From the NCBI GenBank assembly GCA_963762205.1, contig CAVXJZ010000003.1, positions 783,858 to 847,857 of the forward strand: DNA of 64,000 bases, read 5' to 3'. The notes beneath the pieces are model-generated. The model was not told the DNA's origin. It saw only the letters and a program-made list of their open reading frames with translations, and searched no databases. Numbering within the stretch: position 1 is the stretch's first letter; each line of letters opens with the position of its first letter. This document shows, one piece after another, positions 50,992 to 58,946 of this stretch. This stretch comes from VRUE01 sp963762205. GTDB taxonomy: Bacteria > Actinomycetota > Thermoleophilia > Solirubrobacterales > 70-9. A program made the position numbers and the translations under genes.

Positions 50992-51078
50992 AGGAACGGC
51001 CCCCGGGGGGCCGGGCCGGACCGTAGCAAGCTGCAACTCCGCCTGCAGGCGGAGAATGTGGCAAGCGTCACACGACGC

Positions 51079-51582
51079 TTACGGTGGGCAGTGGCCCCAG
51101 AGGCCGCGCCCTCGACGGGCCGCGGCGCGCTCGATTCGGCGGAAGCGGGCGGCGAAGCGGTCGTTGGGAGGGATCGTCAGGGTGCGGGCGAGGCCCCTCC
51201 TGAGCAGGATCGCGTTGATGAACCGTCGCCCGATCCGCACGTAGGCGAGCAGCCTGCCATATACGTCGCGCCGCTCGACTCCGAGCTCAAGGCGCGCGGT
51301 GCGACCGTCGGCGACCCTATGGGCGAAGGCCGATGCCTGTGGCCCGAAGCATTCCACCGGCGCCCCTGGCTTGACCGTCTCGGGGGTGTCCACTCCGATC
51401 AGGCGCACGTCCTCCCGCCTGCCGTCGATCTCCACTTCGAGCGTGTCGCCGTCCACCGCGCGCACGATCAGCGCCGACATCCTGCTCGGGCCGCCCGACA
51501 CCGCTCCGGTCTCCTCCCACGGACGCAGGATCAGCAACGCGACGACGATCAACAGCAGGACGCTGCTCCGGCTTCCCCTCAT
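51079..51582 (-). CDS. Exported staphylococcal-nuclease-like (SNase) protein
   Basis: Protein of 167 residues with an N-terminal signal or membrane helix (about 7-20: VLLLIVVALLIL) and an SNase domain that cuts DNA and RNA with calcium. Catalytic segments: VRAVDGDTLEVEI with the Asp ligands, DVRLIGVDTPET with the first Arg and Asp, and ERRDVYGRLLAYV with the Glu and second Arg. A Cys (VECFGPQA) and another near the end (LWGHCPP) could pair. Probably secreted for nutrient or DNA turnover. Its 3' end lies about 90 nt upstream of the small membrane gene at 50991. Confidence 0.87.
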   Translation of the reverse strand: MRGSRSSVLLLIVVALLILRPWEETGAVSGGPSRMSALIVRAVDGDTLEVEIDGRREDVRLIGVDTPETVKPGAPVECFGPQASAFAHRVADGRTARLELGVERRDVYGRLLAYVRIGRRFINAILLRRGLARTLTIPPNDRFAARFRRIERAAARRGRGLWGHCPP

Positions 51583-51621
51583 CTCCCTCCGAGCCGGCGC
51601 TCGGCAGATGTCGCCCCGACG

Positions 51622-52542
51622 CTAGGGCGTGCGGCGGACACTGGAGAGCAGGGTCTCCTTGATCTGGGCGATGATCTCGAGCGCCTCACTCCACTCCCGC
51701 TGCCAGACGTTGCGGCCGAAGATCACGCCCGAGCCGCCGGCCTCCATGATCTCGCGGGTGTGGTTGAGGACGGTCTCGTCGTCGACCTTGGAGCCCCCGG
51801 AGAGGACGACGAGGGAGCGCCCGGCCGAAGCGACGCAGTGCTGGATCGCCTCAGCCTCGGTGACGTCCATCTCGTTGTACGGGGCCGGCGCGTCCTTGTC
51901 CTTGGCCGGGTCGATCTTCGGCATGTTGAGCTTGACCACGTCGGCGCCCATCTCCATCGCCATCCGCGCCGCGTAGTCGATCGCGTAGAACGACCCGGGG
52001 CCGCCCTTGGCTTCGATCGCTTCGCCGCGCGGGTAGGACCAGACGATCAGCGGCATCCCGAAGCGCTCGCAGTCCTGGCGGACCTGCCGCAGCTGGGCCA
52101 GGTCCGCGTCCTGGCGCGGCGAGCCGACGTAGAGCGTGTAGCCGACGGCGTCGGCGCCGAGCCGCACCGCGTCCTCGACGCTCGCGTTGCACGTCGACAG
52201 GGCCTGGGCCGAGGAGGGGATGTCGGTCTTGCCGTTGACCTTGAGGATCAGCGGCACCTGGCCGGCGTAGTCGGGGAAGTATTTGCTCGCCATGCCGATC
52301 TGGCATGCGAGAGCCGAGTAGCCGGCCTCGACGGCGAGCCGGAACTGGTAGTCGGGGTCCTTCGAGTCGGGGTTGGGGAAGAAGTCGCGCGGCCCGTGCT
52401 CGATGCCCTGGTCGATCGGCAGCAGCATCAACGTTCCGTTGCCCGGCCCGAACTCGAAGAGCAGACGGCGGAGACGGGTTCGTTTGCCGGGCGAGAGCTC
52501 GGCGAGAAGCGATTTCTGCTCGGTCAGGGTGTCGACTGCCAC
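51622..52542 (-). CDS. Class I fructose-bisphosphate aldolase (DhnA type)
   Basis: Schiff-base aldolase of 306 residues from the DhnA/archaeal-type family that cleaves fructose-1,6-bisphosphate or a related sugar phosphate. Recognisable elements are LLPIDQGIEHGPRDFF near the N-terminus, a second block VPLILKVNGKTDIP, GYTLYVGSPRQDADL, the catalytic Lys in ADVVKLNMPK and the phosphate-binding VVLSGGSK and GVIFGRNVWQ loops. Length is normal. A dedicated ATG with an SD (GAGGAATAA) starts the gene. Together with enolase it is one of two glycolytic enzymes in the window, but they are not in one operon. Confidence 0.92.
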   Translation of the reverse strand: MAVDTLTEQKSLLAELSPGKRTRLRRLLFEFGPGNGTLMLLPIDQGIEHGPRDFFPNPDSKDPDYQFRLAVEAGYSALACQIGMASKYFPDYAGQVPLILKVNGKTDIPSSAQALSTCNASVEDAVRLGADAVGYTLYVGSPRQDADLAQLRQVRQDCERFGMPLIVWSYPRGEAIEAKGGPGSFYAIDYAARMAMEMGADVVKLNMPKIDPAKDKDAPAPYNEMDVTEAEAIQHCVASAGRSLVVLSGGSKVDDETVLNHTREIMEAGGSGVIFGRNVWQREWSEALEIIAQIKETLLSSVRRTP

Positions 52543-52641
52543 GCGTTATTCCTCCTCAGAATGGGTGTTCCGGCAGTATGCCATCGGCGCCGGGGATGGT
52601 GGCGAGCCGCTGCCGGGCGGTTATCCTCGATCTATGAGCGC

Positions 52642-52692
52642 GAGCGAGCAAGCGTGCATCTCTGGCTCTTCGCGCCGCGAGCGAAGCGCGAG
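52642..52692 (+). repeat. Dispersed upstream repeat, copy B
   Basis: GAGCGAGCAAGCGT (52642-52655), 6 nt, then CTGGCTCTTCGCGCCGCGAG and CGAAGCGCGAGG. The layout is identical to copy A at 20881. It ends 8 nt before the GTG of the rhomboid-like gene. Confidence 0.5.
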
Positions 52693-52700
52693 GCGATGTA

Positions 52701-53465
52701 GTGAGCGAGACTGAGCTCAGAGTCATCTGCAAGAACTGCGGGTCCGAGGTCAGTCCCTACGTAACCGAGTGCCCCTACTGCGGCGCGCGCCTGCGCAAGC
52801 GGGCGCCGAAGCTCGAGCGTCACGGCGACATCCTTGAGCCCAAGCCCGGCCGTCGCCGCCCGGGTCGCCTGATAGCCGCGCTGCGCCCCGCCTCGCTCGG
52901 CGCCGAGCGTCCCTACGCGACGCTGGCCGTGGTCCTCGGCTCGGCCGCGCTGATCCTCGTGCAGAAGGCGACCGCCTACGGCGTCGCCTCCTTCGGCGGC
53001 CTGGTCGTGCCGCTGCGCGAGGAGTGGTGGCGCTATCTGACCGCCCCCTTCGCCTATGTCGACCTCGGCTACCTGTTCGTGGTCGCGATCGCCCTGGCGA
53101 TCTTCGGCGTCGGGCTGGAGAGGCGCCTGGGCAGCGTCGCGACCGCCGTGCTGATGCTCGCCTGCGGGTCCTTGGGGATGCTGGCGGCGGCCGGGATCGT
53201 CAATGCCCGCGACAGCTTCGACGTGATGGCCGGGGGAAACGGGCTGGCCCTCGGCGTCGTCGCCGCGTGGTTTGCGATCCGCCGCTCGGAGGCGCGGCAG
53301 GCGGTCGACCAGGACTACGACCGGATCGGCGTCGCCGTCGTCGCCGTCGTCCTGCTCGCCCTGCCGATCTTCGAGGCGACGGCGAACCCCTATGCGGGCG
53401 TGGTCGGGGGCGTGGTCGGGGGCGTCGCCGGCCTGTTCGCCGCCGCGCTCCGCAGCTCGGACTAG
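52701..53465 (+). CDS. Zinc-ribbon rhomboid-like membrane protein (likely not a protease)
   Basis: Protein of 254 residues. It begins with a zinc ribbon (CKNCGSEVSPYVTECPYCGA, four Cys at about 10, 13, 25 and 28), then a basic linker, then six hydrophobic helices in the rhomboid arrangement. The WWRYLTAPFAYVDLGYL segment matches the rhomboid L1/TM2 region. The catalytic GxSG of rhomboid proteases reads GGNG here (about residue 175), and no His appears in the last helix (PYAGVVGGVVGG). It is therefore probably a pseudoprotease that binds membrane proteins. The GTG follows repeat copy B. Confidence 0.75.
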   Translation: MSETELRVICKNCGSEVSPYVTECPYCGARLRKRAPKLERHGDILEPKPGRRRPGRLIAALRPASLGAERPYATLAVVLGSAALILVQKATAYGVASFGGLVVPLREEWWRYLTAPFAYVDLGYLFVVAIALAIFGVGLERRLGSVATAVLMLACGSLGMLAAAGIVNARDSFDVMAGGNGLALGVVAAWFAIRRSEARQAVDQDYDRIGVAVVAVVLLALPIFEATANPYAGVVGGVVGGVAGLFAAALRSSD

Positions 53466-53493
53466 CGCCGCCTCGCCGGCCCCCAGGGGCGGC

Positions 53494-53499
53494 TAGGCT
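53494..53499 (+). promoter_or_regulatory. -10 box TAGGCT of the 53506 gene
   Basis: TAGGCT is 6 nt before the ATG at 53506. Leaderless-type spacing. Confidence 0.4.
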
Positions 53500-53505
53500 C
53501 CGCGC

Positions 53506-53826
53506 ATGGCCTCCGAGGACGACCGCCTCGACGCCGCGATCGAGCGGCTGACCGACTCCGAGCGCTTCGCGGAGGCGGAGCGGTTGGTCGCCCGGGCGGC
53601 GCCGCAGCTGCAGCGGGTACTGGCGGCGGCCCTCGCCGAGGGCGGCTGGTTCGGCGACTCGCACAGGTCGGAGGCCCTGCGCGCCGCCACCGTTCCCGAC
53701 CCCGACGAGCGCATCGCCGCGGTCGACACGCTGCTCGCCGAGGAGGCGAGGATGGCGATGATGGTCGGGGTCACCGTAGGCTGGGCCCTGCGCGAGGAGA
53801 TGAGCGAAGGACCTGAGGAGACCTGA
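53506..53826 (+). CDS. Conserved hypothetical helical protein
   Basis: Protein of 106 residues, mostly helical and acidic. It has alternating charged and hydrophobic residues (LDAAIERLTDSERFAEAERL) and a GGWFGDSHRSEALRAATV turn in the middle. No family recognised and no membrane segment. It precedes the UPF0173 hydrolase gene by 11 nt with a purine-rich SD for the latter, so the two probably form an operon. Confidence 0.55.
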   Translation: MASEDDRLDAAIERLTDSERFAEAERLVARAAPQLQRVLAAALAEGGWFGDSHRSEALRAATVPDPDERIAAVDTLLAEEARMAMMVGVTVGWALREEMSEGPEET

Positions 53827-53837
53827 GGAGGGACTGA

Positions 53838-54551
53838 ATGGAGATCAAGTTTCACGGCCAATCCTGCTTCGAGCTGAGCGAGGGGGGGACGACGGTGCTC
53901 GTCGATCCCTTCCTCAAGCCCAACAACCCGGTCGCCGTGGCGACGGCCGATGAGGTCGAGCCGACCCATATCGCGCTCAGCCACGGACACGCCGACCACG
54001 TCGCGGACGTCGTCGCGGTCGCGAAGCGCACCGGCGCCCACTGCCTCGCGATGGTCGAGCTGGCCAAGTGGCTCGAAGGGCAGGGCATCGATGACGTCAG
54101 CGACCCCAACTTCGGCGGCACGGTCGAGTTCCCCTGGGGCCATGTGAGGCTGGTCCCCGCCTGGCACACGAACACCATCCCCGGCTCCGAAGAGTCGCCC
54201 TTCAGCGCCGAGGCCGGGACTTCGATCGGGCCCGCCGCCGGCCTCGTGATCAAGCTCGGCGAGACGACCGTCTACCACGCCGGCGACACCTGCCTGTTCA
54301 GCGACCTGAAGCTGGTCCCACAGCGCTCGCCCGTCGACGTGGTCATGCTGCCGATCGGCGGCCACTACACGATGGACCGCCACGACGCGGTGCTCGCCGC
54401 CGAGATGATCGGCGCGCCGACGGTGATCCCCATGCATTACGACACCTTCCCGGCGATCGAGACGGACGCCGAGGCCTTCAAGCGCGACGTGGAGTCACAG
54501 ACCTCCTCGAAGGTCGTCGTGCTCGCTCCCGGCGAGTCGCACTCGGTCTAG
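53838..54551 (+). CDS. UPF0173-like metal-dependent hydrolase (beta-lactamase fold)
   Basis: Cytoplasmic metallo-beta-lactamase-fold protein of 237 residues. The metal motif HGHADH (about residues 50-55) is complete, and further ligands are visible: His in LVPAWHTNT, Asp in YHAGDTCLFSD and His in GGHYTMDRHD and VIPMHYDTFPA. The N-terminus MEIKFHGQSCFEL matches UPF0173/UlaG-like hydrolases that act on small phosphoesters or lactones. Reaction unknown. It has an SD (GAGGAGGGACTGA) and follows the 53506 gene closely. Confidence 0.88.
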   Translation: MEIKFHGQSCFELSEGGTTVLVDPFLKPNNPVAVATADEVEPTHIALSHGHADHVADVVAVAKRTGAHCLAMVELAKWLEGQGIDDVSDPNFGGTVEFPWGHVRLVPAWHTNTIPGSEESPFSAEAGTSIGPAAGLVIKLGETTVYHAGDTCLFSDLKLVPQRSPVDVVMLPIGGHYTMDRHDAVLAAEMIGAPTVIPMHYDTFPAIETDAEAFKRDVESQTSSKVVVLAPGESHSV

Positions 54552-54574
54552 GGCCGGGGCGGCCCCACTCCGTT

Positions 54575-54580
54575 TAGAGT
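54575..54580 (+). promoter_or_regulatory. -10 box TAGAGT of the second R2-like gene
   Basis: TAGAGT is 6 nt before the ATG at 54587. Leaderless-type spacing. Confidence 0.4.
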
Positions 54581-54586
54581 TAGGCC

Positions 54587-55513
54587 ATGGAGTCCAAGGA
54601 GGCCGCCGGAATTCGCTCGCGGACCGAGAGGGAGGACTTCCAGGCGACGTCGGACCCTGCTCTGAACGAGGCGGCCGACAGGACCGCGGAGGTCAAGCTG
54701 CTCACCTACGAGGAGCTCTACCTGCTCTGGGAGCGCCAGCAGTGGCAGACGCAGGAGCTCGACTTCAGCCGTGACCGGGAAGACTGGAATGAGCGGATCA
54801 GCGAGGAGGAGCGCTTCCAGCGCATGTACGGGCTGTCGGCCTTCTTCATCGGCGAGCAGAAAGTCGCCGAGGAGCTGGGCCCGATCATGCGCGCCGCCCC
54901 GACCGAGGAGCAGCGGATCTTCCTCTGTACGCAGATCGCCGACGAGGCCCGCCACGTGCGCTTCTTCGAGCGCTTCTACCGCGAGGTCGGCGTGCTCGAG
55001 TCGGTCGGGCTGGGGGAGATGCTCGCCGAGACCTCCGAGCACCTCAACGAGAACTTCGGCCGGCTCTTCGACGGGATGCTCAGGCAGCGCACCGACCGGC
55101 TCTCCGTGGAGCCCGAGGACACCGAGGCGCTGGTCGAGGCGGTGACCATCTACCACATGGTGATCGAGGGGATGCTCGCCCTCACCGGGCAGCACTTCAT
55201 CATGGACTTCAACGAACGCGAGGGAACCCTGCCGACCTTCGTCGAGGGCTTTCAGAACGTGGCGCGCGACGAGCATCGCCACGTCGCCTTCGGCTCCGTC
55301 TTCCTGCGCGAGAAGGCGAACGAGGACGCTCGCTTCAAGCAGGCGATCCAGCGCACCCTCGAGGAGGTTCTGCCGGTGGCCGACGGGGTGCTGACGCCGC
55401 CCTGGGCCCCCGAAGACGACGACTGGGAGCTGTTCGGCTACTCCCTGGCCGACACCAGGCAGTTCGCCGGCACGAGTCTCACGCGCCGGCTCAAGGTGAT
55501 CGGCCTCTCCTGA
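54587..55513 (+). CDS. R2-like (R2lox-type) diiron protein, paralogue
   Basis: Ferritin-like protein of 308 residues, paralogous to the N-terminal part of the protein at 8262 but with no SCP2 domain. Metal ligands are complete: E90, E120 with H123 (DEARH), E194, and E229 with H232 (DEHRH). The first ligand is Glu, as in R2lox, and the shared motifs APTEEQ and GQHFI match between the two copies. No ribonucleotide reductase partner is present, so ribonucleotide reduction is unlikely; two-electron oxidation of an unknown substrate is the best inference. The gene ends at a strong hairpin facing the sigma-factor gene. Confidence 0.85.
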   Translation: MESKEAAGIRSRTEREDFQATSDPALNEAADRTAEVKLLTYEELYLLWERQQWQTQELDFSRDREDWNERISEEERFQRMYGLSAFFIGEQKVAEELGPIMRAAPTEEQRIFLCTQIADEARHVRFFERFYREVGVLESVGLGEMLAETSEHLNENFGRLFDGMLRQRTDRLSVEPEDTEALVEAVTIYHMVIEGMLALTGQHFIMDFNEREGTLPTFVEGFQNVARDEHRHVAFGSVFLREKANEDARFKQAIQRTLEEVLPVADGVLTPPWAPEDDDWELFGYSLADTRQFAGTSLTRRLKVIGLS

Positions 55514-55516
55514 GCG

Positions 55517-55538
55517 AGGCCGGGCGCTGGCCCGGCCT
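55517..55538. terminator. Perfect hairpin between convergent genes
   Basis: AGGCCGGGC (55517-55525) pairs perfectly with GCCCGGCCT (55530-55538) around a 4-nt loop. It lies between the R2-like gene and the end of the sigma-factor gene. Confidence 0.55.
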
Positions 55539-55546
55539 GTGCCCTC

Positions 55547-57094
55547 CTAGGGTGCGGCCGGGTCCGAGGATTCGGGGGTGCCCGACGACAGAGGCGTCGT
55601 TGCTTCGGCCGGCGACCCTTCGGCGCTGGTTTCCCCGGCCGGCGCTTCGCTGGGCGGCGGCGGTGCCGGTTCCTCCGCCGGGGGAGTGCCTTCCGTCGCC
55701 GGTGGCGGCGGGGTCGTGCCGCCGACGGTGACGACGACGGTGCCGCCGCTGCTGACCGGGGTCCCGTCGTCCTGCGCGGTGGCTCCGGTCAGCGAGGGAG
55801 TTTTCGGTTTCGTCGCGTTCGCCTCGCCCGTCTCCTTGACCGAGGGAGCGGTCGAGCCCTCCGCCGAGTCAGCCGTCGGCGCGGCGGGCTGCGGCGGAAC
55901 GCCTTCGACCTCGACCGTTGCCGGTTCGGGCTCGGCCGGCGGCGCCTCGGTCGTCGAGATCGCCGCGACCGGAGTCTCCGGCGCAGGCTGCGAGGGGGCG
56001 ACCGCCGGGGCGTGGACGACGGTGTGTCCGCCTGTCCTGGCGACGGGATTCGGCGCCGTGCCGGAGCTCGTGTCGACCTGCTGCTTTACCTCCACCGCTC
56101 CCGCGGTGAGCACGGCCGCGGTCACCACGCCGGCGACGGCCTTCGAGCCGATCGCTCCGCCGACCGCGCCGATCCCGCCGGCCGCGCCGCCGCTGCTCAG
56201 CGCCGCGCCGACGCCGCCCACGGCTCCGGTCGCCGCGCCGCCGCTCGCGGCGCCTGCGCCGGCCGCGCTTCCGGTCGCGCCGCCGAGGCCGAGCTTGCCC
56301 GCGATGAATCCCTTCAGGGCCAGCAGCCCGGTCGCCGGGAAGAGTGCCGCCAGGACCTTGTCGTTGGAGCGGACCTGGGAGCGGAAGTCCGAGCATTCGT
56401 CGCAGTCGCGCACGTGGCGGCGAACGGGGCCGGAGACCTTGCGCAGGCCCTCGGCGGCCTCGGCCAGCTCCAGATGGACCTCGCCGCAGGTCAGCTGCCG
56501 CGCCTGGCTCGCCTCTGCGAGCGAGATCCTCGCTCGCACCAGCAGCGACTTGACCGACGGCACGCTGGTGTCCATCGCCTGGGCGATTTCCTCGTAGGAC
56601 ATCGCGTCCATCTCGCGCAGGAGGAGCGCCGAGCGCTGCGTCTCCGGAAGCTTCGAGACGTCGGTGAGGAGCTGGCGGAACTCCTCGCGGTTGTGGACCT
56701 TCTCCGCGGTCGAGCCGGCCTCGACCATCGGCACCATGTCCATCGATTCCTGCGCGTCGGCGGTCGGTTTGCGCAGGTGGTTGAGGCAGCGGTTGCGGGC
56801 GATCCTGTAGAGCCACGGGCGCAGGTTGATCTCGCGCTCATCGGCGAGCATCGCCCGATAGGCGTTGACGAAGACCTCCTGCAGGACGTCCTCGGCGTCC
56901 TCCGTGGAGCCGAGCATCTGCCTGCAGAAGCCGAGCAGCCGGCCCTGGTAGCGGTCGACGATGGTCTCGAAGGCGCCGGCGTTGCCGCTCCGGACCATCG
57001 CGATCAGGCGGCCGTCACCCTGCAGCTTGAGCAGCGGCGACCGCCGGGCGAGAAGTCCGCGTTGACTGGCGTGTGTTAGAGCGGATGCCTCCAA
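55547..57094 (-). CDS. ECF sigma factor fused to a ZAS-like anti-sigma and membrane domain
   Basis: Protein of 515 residues. Residues 40-105 are sigma region 2 (AFETIVDRYQGRLLGFC, DAEDVLQEVFVNAYRAML). Residues 140-200 are region 4 (LPETQRSALLLREMDAMSYE, then EEIAQAMDTSVPSVKSLLVR). Immediately after comes a zinc-anti-sigma-like motif: C203, then H227, C231 and C234 (HVRDCDEC). A Gly/Ala-rich stretch leads to one likely membrane helix (about 319-337), followed by an extracytoplasmic tail of about 175 residues rich in Pro, Thr, Glu and Ser. Sigma factor and anti-sigma are thus one chain, which should be held at the membrane until cleaved or altered. The TTG start has an SD (GGAGAG). Confidence 0.85.
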   Translation of the reverse strand: MEASALTHASQRGLLARRSPLLKLQGDGRLIAMVRSGNAGAFETIVDRYQGRLLGFCRQMLGSTEDAEDVLQEVFVNAYRAMLADEREINLRPWLYRIARNRCLNHLRKPTADAQESMDMVPMVEAGSTAEKVHNREEFRQLLTDVSKLPETQRSALLLREMDAMSYEEIAQAMDTSVPSVKSLLVRARISLAEASQARQLTCGEVHLELAEAAEGLRKVSGPVRRHVRDCDECSDFRSQVRSNDKVLAALFPATGLLALKGFIAGKLGLGGATGSAAGAGAASGGAATGAVGGVGAALSSGGAAGGIGAVGGAIGSKAVAGVVTAAVLTAGAVEVKQQVDTSSGTAPNPVARTGGHTVVHAPAVAPSQPAPETPVAAISTTEAPPAEPEPATVEVEGVPPQPAAPTADSAEGSTAPSVKETGEANATKPKTPSLTGATAQDDGTPVSSGGTVVVTVGGTTPPPPATEGTPPAEEPAPPPPSEAPAGETSAEGSPAEATTPLSSGTPESSDPAAP

Positions 57095-57224
57095 GCTAAT
57101 CTCTCCAGGGAAGGCGTTTGCGTTTCTCTCTTGTGACTAATGACACCGTAGCAGCGGTCTAGTTGCGGTGATAGGCGATTTTTAGTGCCCATTTAGGTAC
57201 GCCGCATCGGGCTACCATCATGCT

Positions 57225-57310
57225 GCCCGGGTGGCGAAATCGGTAAACGCGGCGCCCTTAAAAGGCGCTGCCCCCTCGGGGGCTTGCGGGTTCGATCCCC
57301 GCTCCGGGCA
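57225..57310 (+). tRNA. tRNA-Leu (anticodon UAA)
   Basis: An 86-nt type II tRNA. The acceptor is GCCCGGG/TCCGGGC with discriminator A. The anticodon stem GCGCC/GGCGC closes the loop CTTAAAA, giving anticodon TAA. A long variable arm (CCCCCTCGGGGG) and a standard T arm (GCGGG-TTCGATC-CCCGC) follow. CCA is not encoded. Confidence 0.95.
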
Positions 57311-57317
57311 TGGGCAA

Positions 57318-57323
57318 TAGGCT
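57318..57323 (+). promoter_or_regulatory. -10 box TAGGCT of the TPP-enzyme gene
   Basis: TAGGCT is 9 nt before the ATG at 57333 and lies just after tRNA-Leu. Confidence 0.35.
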
Positions 57324-57332
57324 CTCCGCCAT

Positions 57333-58946
57333 ATGGAGCACGGGGGGCGGATAGTCGCCAAGGTCCTGAAGTCGCGCGGGGTGAGCCATCTCTTCACCCT
57401 CTCCGGCGGCCATCTCTTCTCGATCTACGACGGCTGCAAGGAGGAGGGCATCGAGATCGTCGACGTCCGGCATGAGCAGTCCGCCGTCTTCGCGGCCGAG
57501 GGCTTCGCGAAGGCGACCCGGGGCGTGGGCGTCGCGGCGCTGACCGCCGGCCCCGGGGTGACGAACGGGGTCAGCGCGATCGCCGGCGCGCAGGCCAACC
57601 GCTCGCCGATCGGCGTGCTCGGCGGCCGCGCGCCCGAGATGCGCTGGGGCTCCGGGTCGCTGCAGGAGTTCGACCACATCCCCGTCGTCGAGCCGCTGGT
57701 CAAGTCCGCCGAGACCGTCACCGACGCCGCCCGGATCGCGGCGAGCACCGCGGCCGCGCTTGACCTGGCGCTCGCCCCGCCCTCCGGCCCGACCTTTGTC
57801 GACTATCCGCTCGACGTCGTCTTCGGCGAGGCCGAGGTGGATGTGCCGGCCCCCCCGGACCCCCCCAGCCCGGGCCCGGCGGAGGGGGTCGAGGAGGCCG
57901 CGGCGCTGCTCGCCGCCGCCGAGCGCCCGGTGGTGATGGCCGGCAGCGGCCTTTACTGGGGGCGCGGAGAGGGCGAGCTCCGGGCGCTGGCCGAGGCGCT
58001 GGGCATACCGGTCTTCCTCAACGGCCTCGGCCGCGGCTGCCTCCCGGCCGATCACGAGCTCAGCTTCAGCCGGGCCCGCGGAGCCGGATTGAAGGGCGCC
58101 GACGTGGCGCTGGTGGTCGGCGTCCCGATCGACTTCCGCCTCGGCTTCGGCGAGAGCTTCGGCGAGGAGACCAGGATCGTGCGCCTCGATCCCGCCCCCA
58201 ACGCCCTCACCGCGAACCGCCTCCCCGAGGTCGACCTCGTCGGCGACATCGCCGCCAGCCTCGCCGCGATCCGCGAGTCCGCCGGGGGCGACCCGGGCCG
58301 GGCCGCTGCGTGGGTCGAGCGCCTCAGGGGGGTGGAGGACGAGAGGAGGGCGGCCGAGCGCGAGGAGCTCGAGGATCCGCGCGTGCCGCTGCATCCCGTC
58401 CGTATATATGGCGAGCTCGGCGAGGTTCTCGATCGCGACGCCGTGGTGATCGGCGACGGTGGCGACTTCGTCTCCTACGCGGGACGCTTCATAGACACCC
58501 ACGAGCCCGGCTGTTGGATGGACCCCGGCCCGTTCGGCTGTCTCGGCGCCGGCCCCGGCCAGGCGATCGGCGCCAAGCTCGCCCACCCCGATCGCCAGGT
58601 CTGCCTGCTGCTCGGGGACGGCGCCTTCGGCTTCGCCGGCATGGAGTTCGACACGATGGCGCGCCACGGGCTGGGCGTGGTCGGTGTGATGGGCAACAAC
58701 GGGATCTGGGCCCTCGAGCACCACCCGATGAAGTTCCTCTACGGCTATTCGGTTGCGGCCGAGCTGCGGCCGGAGACGCCGTACGAGCAGATGGTCGAGG
58801 CGCTCGGTTGCGACGGGGTGCTGGTGCGCGAGCCCGAGCAGCTTCGCCCGGCCCTGGAGAAGGCCTTCGCGTCGGGTAGGCCGACCCTGGTCAACGTGCT
58901 GACCGACCCGGAGGTCGTCTACCCGCGCAAGTCGAACCTTGCCTGA
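57333..58946 (+). CDS. Thiamine-diphosphate-dependent enzyme (acetolactate synthase/oxalyl-CoA decarboxylase-like)
   Basis: Three-domain ThDP enzyme of 537 residues. The N-terminal PYR domain has the activating Glu in VDVRHEQSAVFAAEGFAKAT and TAGPGVTNGVSAI. The middle domain binds nucleotide or CoA (ERPVVMAGSGLYWG). The C-terminal PP domain has the ThDP motif, from GDGAFGFAGMEFDTMARHGL to MGNN. Candidates are acetolactate synthase, oxalyl-CoA decarboxylase or 2-hydroxyacyl-CoA lyase; the residue pattern does not decide. No ilvN or ilvC neighbour is present, so a catabolic decarboxylase or lyase is as likely as branched-chain synthesis. The gene ends at a perfect 14-bp hairpin. Confidence 0.87.
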   Translation: MEHGGRIVAKVLKSRGVSHLFTLSGGHLFSIYDGCKEEGIEIVDVRHEQSAVFAAEGFAKATRGVGVAALTAGPGVTNGVSAIAGAQANRSPIGVLGGRAPEMRWGSGSLQEFDHIPVVEPLVKSAETVTDAARIAASTAAALDLALAPPSGPTFVDYPLDVVFGEAEVDVPAPPDPPSPGPAEGVEEAAALLAAAERPVVMAGSGLYWGRGEGELRALAEALGIPVFLNGLGRGCLPADHELSFSRARGAGLKGADVALVVGVPIDFRLGFGESFGEETRIVRLDPAPNALTANRLPEVDLVGDIAASLAAIRESAGGDPGRAAAWVERLRGVEDERRAAEREELEDPRVPLHPVRIYGELGEVLDRDAVVIGDGGDFVSYAGRFIDTHEPGCWMDPGPFGCLGAGPGQAIGAKLAHPDRQVCLLLGDGAFGFAGMEFDTMARHGLGVVGVMGNNGIWALEHHPMKFLYGYSVAAELRPETPYEQMVEALGCDGVLVREPEQLRPALEKAFASGRPTLVNVLTDPEVVYPRKSNLA

